Positions 24,392 through 32,693 of a stretch of 64,000 nt of DNA are shown piece by piece. Positions within the stretch are counted from its first letter, which is position 1, and each line of letters starts with the position of its first letter. The stretch lies in assembly GCA_047638815.1 (NCBI GenBank), contig JBLIMR010000005.1, forward strand, positions 8,910-72,909, given 5' to 3'. The notes under the pieces were generated by a model. It was not told the origin of the DNA. It saw nothing but the letters and a program-made list of their open reading frames with translations, and did not search any database. This DNA is from JAJRRH01 sp047638815. Lineage in GTDB: Bacteria; Bacteroidota; Bacteroidia; Flavobacteriales_D; JABDKJ01. Position numbers and translations under genes: made by a program.

Positions 24392-25384
24392 ATGGCTGGA
24401 AAAAGAGTATTAATAACTGGTGCGGCAGGATTTCTTGGCTCTCATTTGTGTGATCGTTTCATTAAAGATGGTCACCATGTAATGGGAATGGACAATCTCA
24501 TTACCGGTAACCTCGCCAATATTGAACATCTTTTTGCGAATGATAAATTTGAGTTCTATCATCATGACGTATCCAAATATGTCCATGTGCCTGGAGAACT
24601 AGATTATATTCTACATTTCGCATCCCCGGCAAGTCCAATAGATTATTTAAAAATCCCTATTCAAACTTTGAAAGTTGGATCATTAGGGACTCACAACTTA
24701 TTGGGTTTAGCAAAAAACAAGAATGCACGAATGCTGATCGCCTCAACATCTGAAGTGTATGGTGATCCAGTTGTACATCCTCAAGTTGAAAGTTATTGGG
24801 GTAATGTAAATCCAGTAGGGCCGCGTGGCGTATATGATGAGGCCAAACGGTTCCAAGAAGCCATAACCATGGCTTACCACAGATATCATGGTTTAGAAAC
24901 TCGGATAGTTCGTATATTCAATACATACGGCCCAAGAATGAGGCTAAATGATGGAAGGGTTCTACCCGCATTTATTGGTCAAGCATTGAGAGGAGAAGAT
25001 TTGACGGTATTTGGCGATGGTTCTCAAACGCGCTCGTTCTGTTACGTTGATGATCTCGTTGAAGGTATTGTAAGACTGTTACTTAGTGAATATGCCGAGC
25101 CAGTAAACATTGGAAACTCGGATGAAATTACCATAGGTGATTTTGCTGAAGAAATTATAAAATTAACAGGTACGGATCAAAAGGTTATTTATAAAGAATT
25201 GCCTAAAGATGATCCAACGAGAAGAAGACCAGATACTAGTCTTGCCAAGGAATTACTCGATTGGGAACCAAAGGTTCACAGGTCAGAAGGATTGAAACTC
25301 ACATATGAGTATTTTAAAAGTCTGGGTGAAGATGAGCTTTACAAAAAGGAGCATAATACCTTCGAGAAATACATCATTAAATAG
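24392..25384 (+). CDS. UDP-glucuronate decarboxylase (UDP-xylose synthase)
   Basis: 330 aa extended short-chain dehydrogenase. Gly-rich ITGAAGFLGSHLCDRF at the N-terminus, ILHFASPASPIDYLK, catalytic STSEVYGDP with Ser/Thr and the YxxxK motif in YDEAKRFQEA, and FNTYGPRMRLNDGRVLPAFI, all typical of UXS rather than 4,6-dehydratases. It decarboxylates UDP-GlcA to UDP-xylose. With ugd directly upstream it makes a two-step UDP-Xyl route, so xylose is a probable component of the exported glycan. It abuts the next gene (TAG then ATG). Confidence 0.92.
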   Translation: MAGKRVLITGAAGFLGSHLCDRFIKDGHHVMGMDNLITGNLANIEHLFANDKFEFYHHDVSKYVHVPGELDYILHFASPASPIDYLKIPIQTLKVGSLGTHNLLGLAKNKNARMLIASTSEVYGDPVVHPQVESYWGNVNPVGPRGVYDEAKRFQEAITMAYHRYHGLETRIVRIFNTYGPRMRLNDGRVLPAFIGQALRGEDLTVFGDGSQTRSFCYVDDLVEGIVRLLLSEYAEPVNIGNSDEITIGDFAEEIIKLTGTDQKVIYKELPKDDPTRRRPDTSLAKELLDWEPKVHRSEGLKLTYEYFKSLGEDELYKKEHNTFEKYIIK

Positions 25385-25954
25385 ATGTCTTATTACTCAC
25401 ATGAAACAGCGGTAATCGATGACAATTGTGTTATTGGTGATGGCACCAAAATATGGCACTTTAGTCATCTTATGAGCAATTGTGAGATTGGTGAAAAATG
25501 TAGTATCGGCCAAAACGTGGTCGTTTCTCCGGAGGTTAAGCTTGGTCGAAATGTGAAAATTCAAAACAACGTTTCCATTTACACAGGTGTTATTTGTGAA
25601 GACGATGTATTTCTAGGACCATCTATGGTTTTTACAAATATCATCAACCCTAGAAGTGCAATTACAAGAAAAGATGAATACCTGAAAACAGTTGTTCGTA
25701 AGGGAGCTAGCATTGGCGCTAACGCCACTATTGTATGTGGAAATGAAATTGGTGAATATGCCATGATCGGAGCAGGTGCAGTTGTTGTGAAAAATATTCC
25801 TGCATATTCCTTGGTTGTTGGTAACCCATCAAAACATATTGGTTGGATAAGTCAATATGGGCATAGATTGGACTTTGATGAAAACGGGAGGGCGATCTGC
25901 TCAGAATCAGGACAGAAATACTCACTCATTGATAATAAAGTAGCATTGTTATGA
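25385..25954 (+). CDS. Left-handed beta-helix N-acetyltransferase, WbpD-like
   Basis: 189 aa hexapeptide-repeat acyltransferase. Repeated [LIV]-G-x4 turns run from about residue 12 to 145 (CVIGDGTKIWHF, NVVVSPEVKLGRNVKIQNNVSIY, GASIGANATIVCGNEIGEYAMIGAGAVV). The opening IGDGTKIWHFSHL is the hallmark of WbpD/WlbB 3-N-acetyltransferases. It should acetylate the 3-amino group of UDP-GlcNAc3NA using acetyl-CoA. It overlaps the oxidoreductase gene by 4 bp. Confidence 0.88.
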   Translation: MSYYSHETAVIDDNCVIGDGTKIWHFSHLMSNCEIGEKCSIGQNVVVSPEVKLGRNVKIQNNVSIYTGVICEDDVFLGPSMVFTNIINPRSAITRKDEYLKTVVRKGASIGANATIVCGNEIGEYAMIGAGAVVVKNIPAYSLVVGNPSKHIGWISQYGHRLDFDENGRAICSESGQKYSLIDNKVALL

Positions 25955-26973
25955 GTAAAAAAGTAAAATTCGCAATCGTTGGTTGTGGTCACATTGGCAA
26001 ACGTCATGCTGAAATGATCACTGGGAACCAGGAAGCAGAATTGCTTGCACTTTGTGATGTCCAGGACAAAAATGATTTGGGACTTGAGGATTATGACGTT
26101 CCTTATTTCAATGATTTAAAATTACTACTAGACGAGATAAAAGATATTGATGTCCTTTCTATTTGCACTCCCAATGGATTACACAGTGATCAAGCCTTAA
26201 TCGCATTGGGAGCTGGAGCAAATGTCCTATGCGAAAAACCAATGGGGCTTTCGAAGGCAAACTGTGAATCTGTCATATTTAAGGCATTGGAAGTATCGAA
26301 ACAGGTTTTTTGTGTCATGCAAAATAGATATTCTCCTCCATCAATATGGCTAAAGGAAATGATCACAGAAAAGCGATTGGGAGATATTTACATGGTTCAA
26401 ATTGACTGTTTTTGGAATCGAGATGAAAGGTATTACAAAAAGGATGGCTGGAAGGGCACAAAAGATCTGGATGGTGGAACGTTATTTACTCAATTTGCTC
26501 ATTTTATTGATCTAATGTACTGGGTTTTTGGTGACATTAAAAATATCGCTGGGAAGTTCAACAACTTTTCGCATAAAGAATTAACCTCCTTTGAAGATTC
26601 GGGGATAGTTAATTTTGACTTTATGAAAGGAGGGATGGGTTCTATCAATTACTCAACTTCGGTATGGAATAAAAACTTCGAAAGTAGCTTGACAGTAGTT
26701 GGTGAAAAGGGAACCATTAAGGTAGGCGGTCAGTACATGAATGAAGTGAGTTATTGTCACGTAGAAGATTATAAAATGCCAGAATTATCAGCCTCTAAAC
26801 CAGCCAATGACTACGGGCATTATAAGGGTAGTGCTGCCAACCATAGCTACGTGATTGAAAACGTGGTCGACACCTTAAACCATAGAACAACAGCAACAAC
26901 AAATGCGCTCGAGGGACTAAAAGTGGTTGAGATTATAGAAAGAATATACGAAGTTAGAAATAGACAAAAATGA
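25951..26973 (+). CDS. Gfo/Idh/MocA oxidoreductase, WbpB-like
   Basis: 340 aa. The N-terminal Rossmann fold KFAIVGCGHIGKRHAEMI is followed by VLSICTPNGLHSDQA and CEKPMGLSKANCE, the family EKP motif. The GGTLFTQFAHFIDLMYW segment includes the substrate-side His. In context it oxidises C3 of UDP-GlcNAcA, providing the keto sugar for the aminotransferase at 21947. It overlaps both neighbours by 4 bp, so the four pathway enzymes are on one transcript. Confidence 0.87.
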   Translation: MSKKVKFAIVGCGHIGKRHAEMITGNQEAELLALCDVQDKNDLGLEDYDVPYFNDLKLLLDEIKDIDVLSICTPNGLHSDQALIALGAGANVLCEKPMGLSKANCESVIFKALEVSKQVFCVMQNRYSPPSIWLKEMITEKRLGDIYMVQIDCFWNRDERYYKKDGWKGTKDLDGGTLFTQFAHFIDLMYWVFGDIKNIAGKFNNFSHKELTSFEDSGIVNFDFMKGGMGSINYSTSVWNKNFESSLTVVGEKGTIKVGGQYMNEVSYCHVEDYKMPELSASKPANDYGHYKGSAANHSYVIENVVDTLNHRTTATTNALEGLKVVEIIERIYEVRNRQK

Positions 26974-28262
26974 TATACGAAGATTTAAAAAATAAGGACG
27001 CCAAATTGGCTGTAATCGGACTGGGATATGTTGGATTACCTATTGCATTAGAATTTGCAAGAGATGTGCCGGTACTAGGTTTCGATATTAGTGAAGAAAG
27101 AGTGAATATGATGAAAAATCATATTGATCCGAGTCAGGAATTAGGCAAGGAAGCTTTTGATGGCTGTGACATTGAGTTTAGCGCAAACGCAGATGATTTA
27201 AAGAGCGCTAACTTTTTTGTTGTTGCGGTTCCAACGCCAATTAATGAAAGCAAACAACCAAATCTGGGTCCAGTTCTTTCAGCATCAAGGATGGTTGGAA
27301 ATGCACTGAAAAAAGGTGATTATGTTGTCTTTGAATCTACCGTATATCCCGGTTGTACAGAAGAAGATTGTATACCAGTTTTGGAAGAACTCTCTGGTTT
27401 AAAGTTTAATGTTGATTTTAAAGTTGGGTACTCACCTGAAAGAATTAACCCAGGGGACAAGCACCATACCATAAGAACAATTAAAAAGATTGTCTCAGGC
27501 TGCGATGAAGAATCTTTGGATCAAATCGCTAAGGTGTATGAACTCGTTGTTGATGCTGGAGTCCATAGAGCTGCGACCATAAAAGTCGCGGAGGCAGCAA
27601 AGATCATTGAGAATACCCAACGTGATGTAAACATTGCATTGATCAATGAATTATCCATAATTTTTGGCAGAATGGACATCAATACATTTGATGTACTAGA
27701 AGCTGCGGCAACCAAATGGAATTTTTTAAAATTTCAACCTGGTTTGGTGGGTGGCCACTGTATAGGTGTTGATCCATATTACTTAACGCACAAGGCTAAA
27801 AAACTTGGGTATCATGCTAAGATCATTAACTCTGGTCGATATGTTAATGACAGTATGGGTTTTTATGTTGGCAAGCAGACTGTAAAGAAAATGATAGCCA
27901 GCGGAACGCACAACCCTGAAGCAAAAGTTTTGATTATGGGTGCTACATTCAAGGAAAATGTTAGCGACATTAGAAATTCTAAAGTTGTTGATGTTGTGAA
28001 CGAATTAGAATCATTTGGTGTTACTGTTGACGTGGTAGATCCTCATGCTAATTCAGAGCAACTCTATCATGAGTATGGATTCAAATTAGCAGACAAAGTT
28101 GGCGATGGTTACGCTGCTGTGATAGTTGCGGTAAACCATGATGAATATGCTGCACACGATGAAAATTATTTTAAATCTATAATGGTAGATAAAGCGGTTT
28201 TCGTAGATTTAAAGGGAGTATTTAAAGACAAAATAAAAAATTTACAATACTGGAGTTTATAG
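26970..28262 (+). CDS. UDP-N-acetyl-hexosamine 6-dehydrogenase (WbpA/TviB-like)
   Basis: 430 aa nucleotide-sugar dehydrogenase. VIGLGYVGLPIALEFA (NAD site), VAVPTPINESKQPNL, ESTVYPGCTEE, GYSPERINPGDKHHT, and the catalytic Cys in GLVGGHCIGVDPYYL. The GYSPERINPGD and GHCIGVDPYY motifs separate the UDP-GlcNAc/UDP-ManNAc dehydrogenases from Ugd. Given the adjacent WbpB/D/E-like genes, UDP-GlcNAc to UDP-GlcNAcA is the likely reaction. A 119-bp gap follows before rfbB. Confidence 0.88.
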   Translation: MIYEDLKNKDAKLAVIGLGYVGLPIALEFARDVPVLGFDISEERVNMMKNHIDPSQELGKEAFDGCDIEFSANADDLKSANFFVVAVPTPINESKQPNLGPVLSASRMVGNALKKGDYVVFESTVYPGCTEEDCIPVLEELSGLKFNVDFKVGYSPERINPGDKHHTIRTIKKIVSGCDEESLDQIAKVYELVVDAGVHRAATIKVAEAAKIIENTQRDVNIALINELSIIFGRMDINTFDVLEAAATKWNFLKFQPGLVGGHCIGVDPYYLTHKAKKLGYHAKIINSGRYVNDSMGFYVGKQTVKKMIASGTHNPEAKVLIMGATFKENVSDIRNSKVVDVVNELESFGVTVDVVDPHANSEQLYHEYGFKLADKVGDGYAAVIVAVNHDEYAAHDENYFKSIMVDKAVFVDLKGVFKDKIKNLQYWSL

Positions 28263-28381
28263 ACATAGCTATTGAGTTTGTAAAAATAATTCTTCAGCGT
28301 TACAAAGTTTATTTCAGATTCCATGTCATTCAAAAATTGACTGTAATCTAGTTACACTCAGAAATATTAGACAGATAAAAA

Positions 28382-29440
28382 ATGAGTTATTCGAAGAAGA
28401 TATTAATCACAGGAGGAGCAGGATTTATTGGAGCACATCTAGTGAAACTCATGGTACAGAAGTATCCAGATTATGAGATCTTCAATTTAGATGTTTTGAC
28501 ATATGCTGGTAATCTTGCCAACCTTAAAGATGTTGAAACTGCAAAAAACTACAACTTTCTCCATGGCGATATTTGTGATAAAGCCTTTCTAAAAGAAATT
28601 TTCGTAAAACATTCTTTTGATGGAGTTATTCACCTTGCTGCTGAATCTCATGTTGATCGATCTATTGAAAATCCTGATGAATTTGCCATTACAAATGTTA
28701 TTGGAACAATGAACCTCCTCAATGCCTGCAAGACGCATTGGACTGATTTCAGTGAAAAGTTATTTTATCACGTTTCCACAGATGAAGTGTATGGTTCCTT
28801 AGGTGATACAGGGCTATTTAGCGAGACTACACCTTATGATCCAAGAAGTCCATATTCAGCTTCCAAAGCTAGCTCTGATCATTTTGTGCGAGCTTATTTT
28901 CACACTTACGGATTACCAATTATAATTTCTAATTGTTCCAACAATTACGGCCCCGGTCAGTTTCCCGAGAAATTAGTCCCTTTGATGATAAATAACATCA
29001 AAACGGAGAAGTCATTGCCCGTTTATGGTGAAGGCACCAACATAAGAGATTGGCTTTGGGTGATAGATCATGCCCGTGCGATTGACACTATTTATCATGA
29101 TGGTAAAATTGGCGAAACATACAACATTGGCGGCAATAATGAGTGGCGAAATATCGATTTAGTGAAGAAATTGTGTGCTATATTAGATTCCAAACTTAAT
29201 AGACCGGTTGGCAAATCAGAAGAGCTAATAACTTTCGTTAATGATAGAGCGGGACATGATCAGCGCTATGCTATTGATGCCTCCAAGATTAAAAATGAGC
29301 TTGGTTGGGAGCCGAGTATTTCATTTGATGAAGGGTTTGAAAAAACAGTGGAATGGTATTTGCAAAATGAAGAATGGCTTCAAAATATAATTTCTGGAGA
29401 CTATCAAAAATATTATGATCAAATGTATAAAAACCGATAA
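28382..29440 (+). CDS. rfbB: dTDP-glucose 4,6-dehydratase
   Basis: 352 aa extended SDR. ITGGAGFIGAHLVKLM, AAESHVDRSIENP, STDEVYGSLGD with catalytic Thr-Asp-Glu, YSASKASSDHFVRAY (YxxxK), and CSNNYGPGQFPEKL are diagnostic. It converts dTDP-glucose to dTDP-4-keto-6-deoxyglucose, the precursor of rhamnose and other deoxysugars. rfbA, rfbC and rfbD are absent from the window. It abuts the PHP phosphatase gene (stop codon directly followed by TTG). Confidence 0.95.
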   Translation: MSYSKKILITGGAGFIGAHLVKLMVQKYPDYEIFNLDVLTYAGNLANLKDVETAKNYNFLHGDICDKAFLKEIFVKHSFDGVIHLAAESHVDRSIENPDEFAITNVIGTMNLLNACKTHWTDFSEKLFYHVSTDEVYGSLGDTGLFSETTPYDPRSPYSASKASSDHFVRAYFHTYGLPIIISNCSNNYGPGQFPEKLVPLMINNIKTEKSLPVYGEGTNIRDWLWVIDHARAIDTIYHDGKIGETYNIGGNNEWRNIDLVKKLCAILDSKLNRPVGKSEELITFVNDRAGHDQRYAIDASKIKNELGWEPSISFDEGFEKTVEWYLQNEEWLQNIISGDYQKYYDQMYKNR

Positions 29441-30193
29441 TTGAGTTTTCTAAAAAACATATTCTCAAAAAACGAGCTTGCTAACGAGCCTTTTGATCTT
29501 TCTGTTTTAAAATGTGATGTTCATTCTCATCTTATTCCAGGAATTGATGATGGTGTGAAAACATTGCATGAAAGTATTGCGATCCTGGAGGGGTTTAAAG
29601 ATTTGGGGTATCAAAAGATCATTACCACACCTCACGTGATGAGTGATTTTTATCGTAATAGTTCCAGCACCATATTAAGAGGCAGAGATATAGTGAAAGA
29701 AGAACTATTGAGAAAAAACATTGATCTTGATTTTGAAGTAGCCGCTGAGTATTATCTAGATGAACATTTTGAAGAATTACTTGCCAAAAAAGACTTACTT
29801 ACTTTTGGTGATAATCATGTGTTATTTGAACTTTCGTTTCACACTGAACCAATGGCATTAAACAGAGTGATCTTTGAAATGCAAACTAAAGGATACCATC
29901 CTGTTTTGGCGCATCCAGAACGATATCCATACTATAATGAAGATTTTGAAAAATACCATTCTTTTGTGGACAAGGGAGTCATTCTTCAACTTAACATTAA
30001 TTCTCTTTCGGGTGGCTACTCCCCTATGAATAAGAAAGTTGCTAAGCGATTGGTAGAAGAAAATATGATAGAATTACTTGGTTCAGATTGCCATCATTCT
30101 GGTCATCTCAATGCCATCAGAATGGAATCATCTAGATCTATAACACTTAAGACCCTCCTTGATTCAGGGAAGCTAATTAATGACAAACTTTAG
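29441..30193 (+). CDS. CpsB/CapC/YwqE-type PHP-domain tyrosine-protein phosphatase
   Basis: 250 aa metal-dependent phosphatase. Metal ligands are seen in CDVHSHLIPGIDDGVKT, ITTPHVMSDFY, the Glu in NHVLFELSFH, LAHPERYPYY and LLGSDCHHSGH. In Gram-positive and some Gram-negative capsule systems CpsB dephosphorylates the BY-kinase that controls polymer length. No such kinase is in the window. The start is TTG, immediately after the rfbB stop. It is the last gene of the cluster and converges on the DUF4846 gene. Confidence 0.88.
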   Translation: MSFLKNIFSKNELANEPFDLSVLKCDVHSHLIPGIDDGVKTLHESIAILEGFKDLGYQKIITTPHVMSDFYRNSSSTILRGRDIVKEELLRKNIDLDFEVAAEYYLDEHFEELLAKKDLLTFGDNHVLFELSFHTEPMALNRVIFEMQTKGYHPVLAHPERYPYYNEDFEKYHSFVDKGVILQLNINSLSGGYSPMNKKVAKRLVEENMIELLGSDCHHSGHLNAIRMESSRSITLKTLLDSGKLINDKL

Positions 30194-30259
30194 CCTCACT
30201 CAAAGGTGATTATCCTATTCGTGAAATGGAATTGAGCTTGTCCATATGAGCGAAGAAAT

Positions 30260-31126
30260 TTAATCTTCAAATCGCTTCAATTGATTGCTCGTAAACGACC
30301 ATTCTGGAGTTGATAAAATCTCAAAATCGTTCAATTCATACCAAGGATTATCCTTCACTTTATTGGCTGGATTTCTTAATATTTGAATTTCTTGGGCCGG
30401 CATATAACTTTGAGCGAGCATAAATTTCTTTTGACCTGATTTATTGATAATCATGTCAACGACAATAACTGCATGACCAGGTGAACCACCTTTAATGAAA
30501 ACATCACCAATTTTCATATCCTGTAGTTCAACAGAAATTAATTCTCTATCCAATGACAATGTACCTGCATACATGAATATTTGCTCCAAATATTTCCAAT
30601 AACTTTCTTCATTTACGGAAGGTTGAACAGATTGCACCCAGGTAGTACTATTTCCATTTAAGACGATTCGTTTCCCCTTTCTCCATTGAGAAAAATCAAC
30701 TCTGAAACCATTGGTGAAGTTGAAATGAATTTCATCATATCGCTGTTTCTCATAAAAAAAGTCAGCGCGTAAACGCATGACAGCATCGGCACATTGATGT
30801 AGATCTTTCTTCCCAATTGACTTATCAACCACGGCCAAATAAACATCACGATCTTTCTTGATTCCACCATTAAAATAATGGACTGAACTACCGTGTTTAT
30901 TAAGCGAAACATTCCTTAAGTAAAATTCAAAACTGTTGGCCTCTAATGAAACTCTTTCAAAATCAATAGGAGTGACAAATCTACTGGAAATAATATTTTT
31001 AGTAGTGTCAATGAAAATTTCTTCCTGAACGACTACATGCTCAACTTGAGTGTTATTTTGCTGATTGCCCTTATCTGCTTGTGCACATGAGAGAGCACAT
31101 AAAAAAAGAATTACAAACCATTTCAT
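30260..31126 (-). CDS. DUF4846 family lipoprotein
   Basis: 288 aa from the ATG at 31126, which overlaps the M20 gene stop by four bases (ATGA); an ATG 12 nt upstream is also in frame, but the coupled start is preferred. Lipobox ALSC follows a hydrophobic stretch. The CADAVMRLRADFFYEK segment and the GGSPGHAVIVVDM block match DUF4846, a Bacteroidota family of unknown function. The conserved His in GHAVIVVD and an upstream Cys/Asp-rich region might suggest an NlpC/P60-like fold, but this is speculative. Last gene of a four-gene operon. Confidence 0.75.
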   Translation of the reverse strand: MKWFVILFLCALSCAQADKGNQQNNTQVEHVVVQEEIFIDTTKNIISSRFVTPIDFERVSLEANSFEFYLRNVSLNKHGSSVHYFNGGIKKDRDVYLAVVDKSIGKKDLHQCADAVMRLRADFFYEKQRYDEIHFNFTNGFRVDFSQWRKGKRIVLNGNSTTWVQSVQPSVNEESYWKYLEQIFMYAGTLSLDRELISVELQDMKIGDVFIKGGSPGHAVIVVDMIINKSGQKKFMLAQSYMPAQEIQILRNPANKVKDNPWYELNDFEILSTPEWSFTSNQLKRFED

Positions 31127-32301
31127 TGCAATTGGCATATGGCGTTATAAGCCATCAATCCCATACCCGTTTTGAGAGCATCTTCGTCAATATCAAAGGT
31201 ATCTGTGTGAACGGGGCTAGACTTCCCTCCACCTTGCTCTGTCGTCCCTAAACGATAAAAAGTAGCTGGAATGATCTGTGAATAAAACGCAAAGTCCTCC
31301 GCGGACATTCTCAAAGGTAATTCTACAACATTTTCTTCCCCCAAATAATCCTTTGCAGCACGTTTACATTTTTCCGTCAGTTCGGGATCATTCATTAAAA
31401 ATGGATAACCAACCTTAATATCAAATTCACATGTACCGCCCATTCCTTCGGCAATAGATTCAGCCATTTTCTTCATTCTCTTATGCGCTTCATATCGCCA
31501 TTCCTCATCCATCGTTCTAAAGGTCCCCTCAATTTTTACTTCATTTGGAATTACGTTAGTTGATCCCATTGCCAAAACCTTACCAAAAGATAAGACGGAT
31601 GGTATTGTTGGGTTTGCAATACGGCTTACGATCTGTTGCAAAGCCACAATAATATGCGCTGATATAAGTACCGGGTCAATGTTACTTTGTGGAATTGCAG
31701 CGTGGCCACCCTGACCCTTAACCGTTACATATATTTCATCTGCCGATGCCATATATAAACCTGATCGAAAGCCAACTTTTCCAGCCGGAAGATCGGTAAA
31801 AACATGTTGACCGATGATACCGTCTGGTTTTGGGTTTTCCAAGACTCCTTCTTTAATCAACAATGAAGCACCACCTGGCAAGCGTTCTTCTCCAGGTTGA
31901 AATAGAAACCTAACACTCCCAGACCAAGTATCTTTAGTCTCATGTAATATTTTGACCGCACCCAATAATGATGATGAATGCACATCATGACCACAAGCGT
32001 GCATGATGCCTTCATTTTTGGAACAATAAGATTCTTGGTTTTTTTCCAGTATTGGTAGTGCATCGATGTCAGCTCTGAGGGCTATCATTTTACCATTTTC
32101 ATTCCCAAATATTTCGCCAACAATTCCAGTATCCGCCACACCAGTTTTATGTTCTATTCCCCATTCACTCAACTTTCCAGAAATGAATTTGGCTGTCTCA
32201 AATTCTTGAAATGATAATTCAGGGTTAGCATGTAAATGTCTTCGTATTGACCTTACCTCTTCGAAGTATTTTTCAGATAAGTCTTTTATTTTTTGGATCA
32301 T
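31123..32301 (-). CDS. M20 family amidohydrolase/metallopeptidase
   Basis: 392 aa, di-zinc amidohydrolase of the HipO/AbgB type. Markers: HACGHDVHSSSLLG with zinc ligands His and Asp, FQPGEERLPGGA with the catalytic Glu, DGIIGQHV, a dimerisation domain with GGHAAIPQSNIDPV, and the final SSPVHTDTFDIDEDAL with the last zinc His. It likely cleaves N-acyl amino acids or related amides; the exact substrate is unknown. No signal peptide, so cytoplasmic. It starts 7 nt after the TauE gene stop. Confidence 0.92.
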   Translation of the reverse strand: MIQKIKDLSEKYFEEVRSIRRHLHANPELSFQEFETAKFISGKLSEWGIEHKTGVADTGIVGEIFGNENGKMIALRADIDALPILEKNQESYCSKNEGIMHACGHDVHSSSLLGAVKILHETKDTWSGSVRFLFQPGEERLPGGASLLIKEGVLENPKPDGIIGQHVFTDLPAGKVGFRSGLYMASADEIYVTVKGQGGHAAIPQSNIDPVLISAHIIVALQQIVSRIANPTIPSVLSFGKVLAMGSTNVIPNEVKIEGTFRTMDEEWRYEAHKRMKKMAESIAEGMGGTCEFDIKVGYPFLMNDPELTEKCKRAAKDYLGEENVVELPLRMSAEDFAFYSQIIPATFYRLGTTEQGGGKSSPVHTDTFDIDEDALKTGMGLMAYNAICQLQ

Positions 32302-32308
32302 TTATTAA

Positions 32309-32692
32309 TCAGAAAAGTTGTTTAGATGATTTTACAATTATTCGAATAGCTACCAAAAACATAAATACACCAAAAATGAATTTGACTTTGACGGGGTCCA
32401 TCCTCAAGGAAAGTTTAGAACCAACATATCCTCCAACAACAAAAGCCGCTGCCATAATCATTCCGTATTTGATATTAACCTCACCGGCCTTGTAATAGTT
32501 CATTACTGCAAGAATGGCAATCGGTGGCAGCATCATCGTCAATGATGTTCCTTGTGCAGCATGCTGAGTAAAACCCAAGAAGAAAACCAATGCGGGGACA
32601 ATTATTACACCTCCACCAACACCAATGAACCCCCCAAGAATACCTGCTGCCAATCCTGTTAATAGTAAAATTATTAAAGTATTCGCATCCAT
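32309..32692 (-). CDS. Half-size TauE/SafE family membrane protein
   Basis: 127 aa with four predicted membrane segments. It opens MDANTLIILLLTGLAAGILGGFIGVGGGVIIVP, the TauE signature (GIGGG-type loop). Normal TauE/SafE exporters have two such repeats in about 250 aa, so this protein probably works as a homodimer. A longer frame to 32815 overlaps the upstream gene by 120 nt and adds a non-family N-terminus; it was rejected. Family members export sulfite, sulfoacetate or other organic anions. 1 nt from the upstream gene. Confidence 0.85.
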   Translation of the reverse strand: MDANTLIILLLTGLAAGILGGFIGVGGGVIIVPALVFFLGFTQHAAQGTSLTMMLPPIAILAVMNYYKAGEVNIKYGMIMAAAFVVGGYVGSKLSLRMDPVKVKFIFGVFMFLVAIRIIVKSSKQLF

Positions 32693-32693
32693 T

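Noticed and set aside
23074..28262. Gene duplication of Ugd (two dehydrogenases)
   Set aside because: The two proteins carry different signature motifs (GYGGSCFPKD versus GGHCIGVDPYY), so they are different enzymes, not recent copies.
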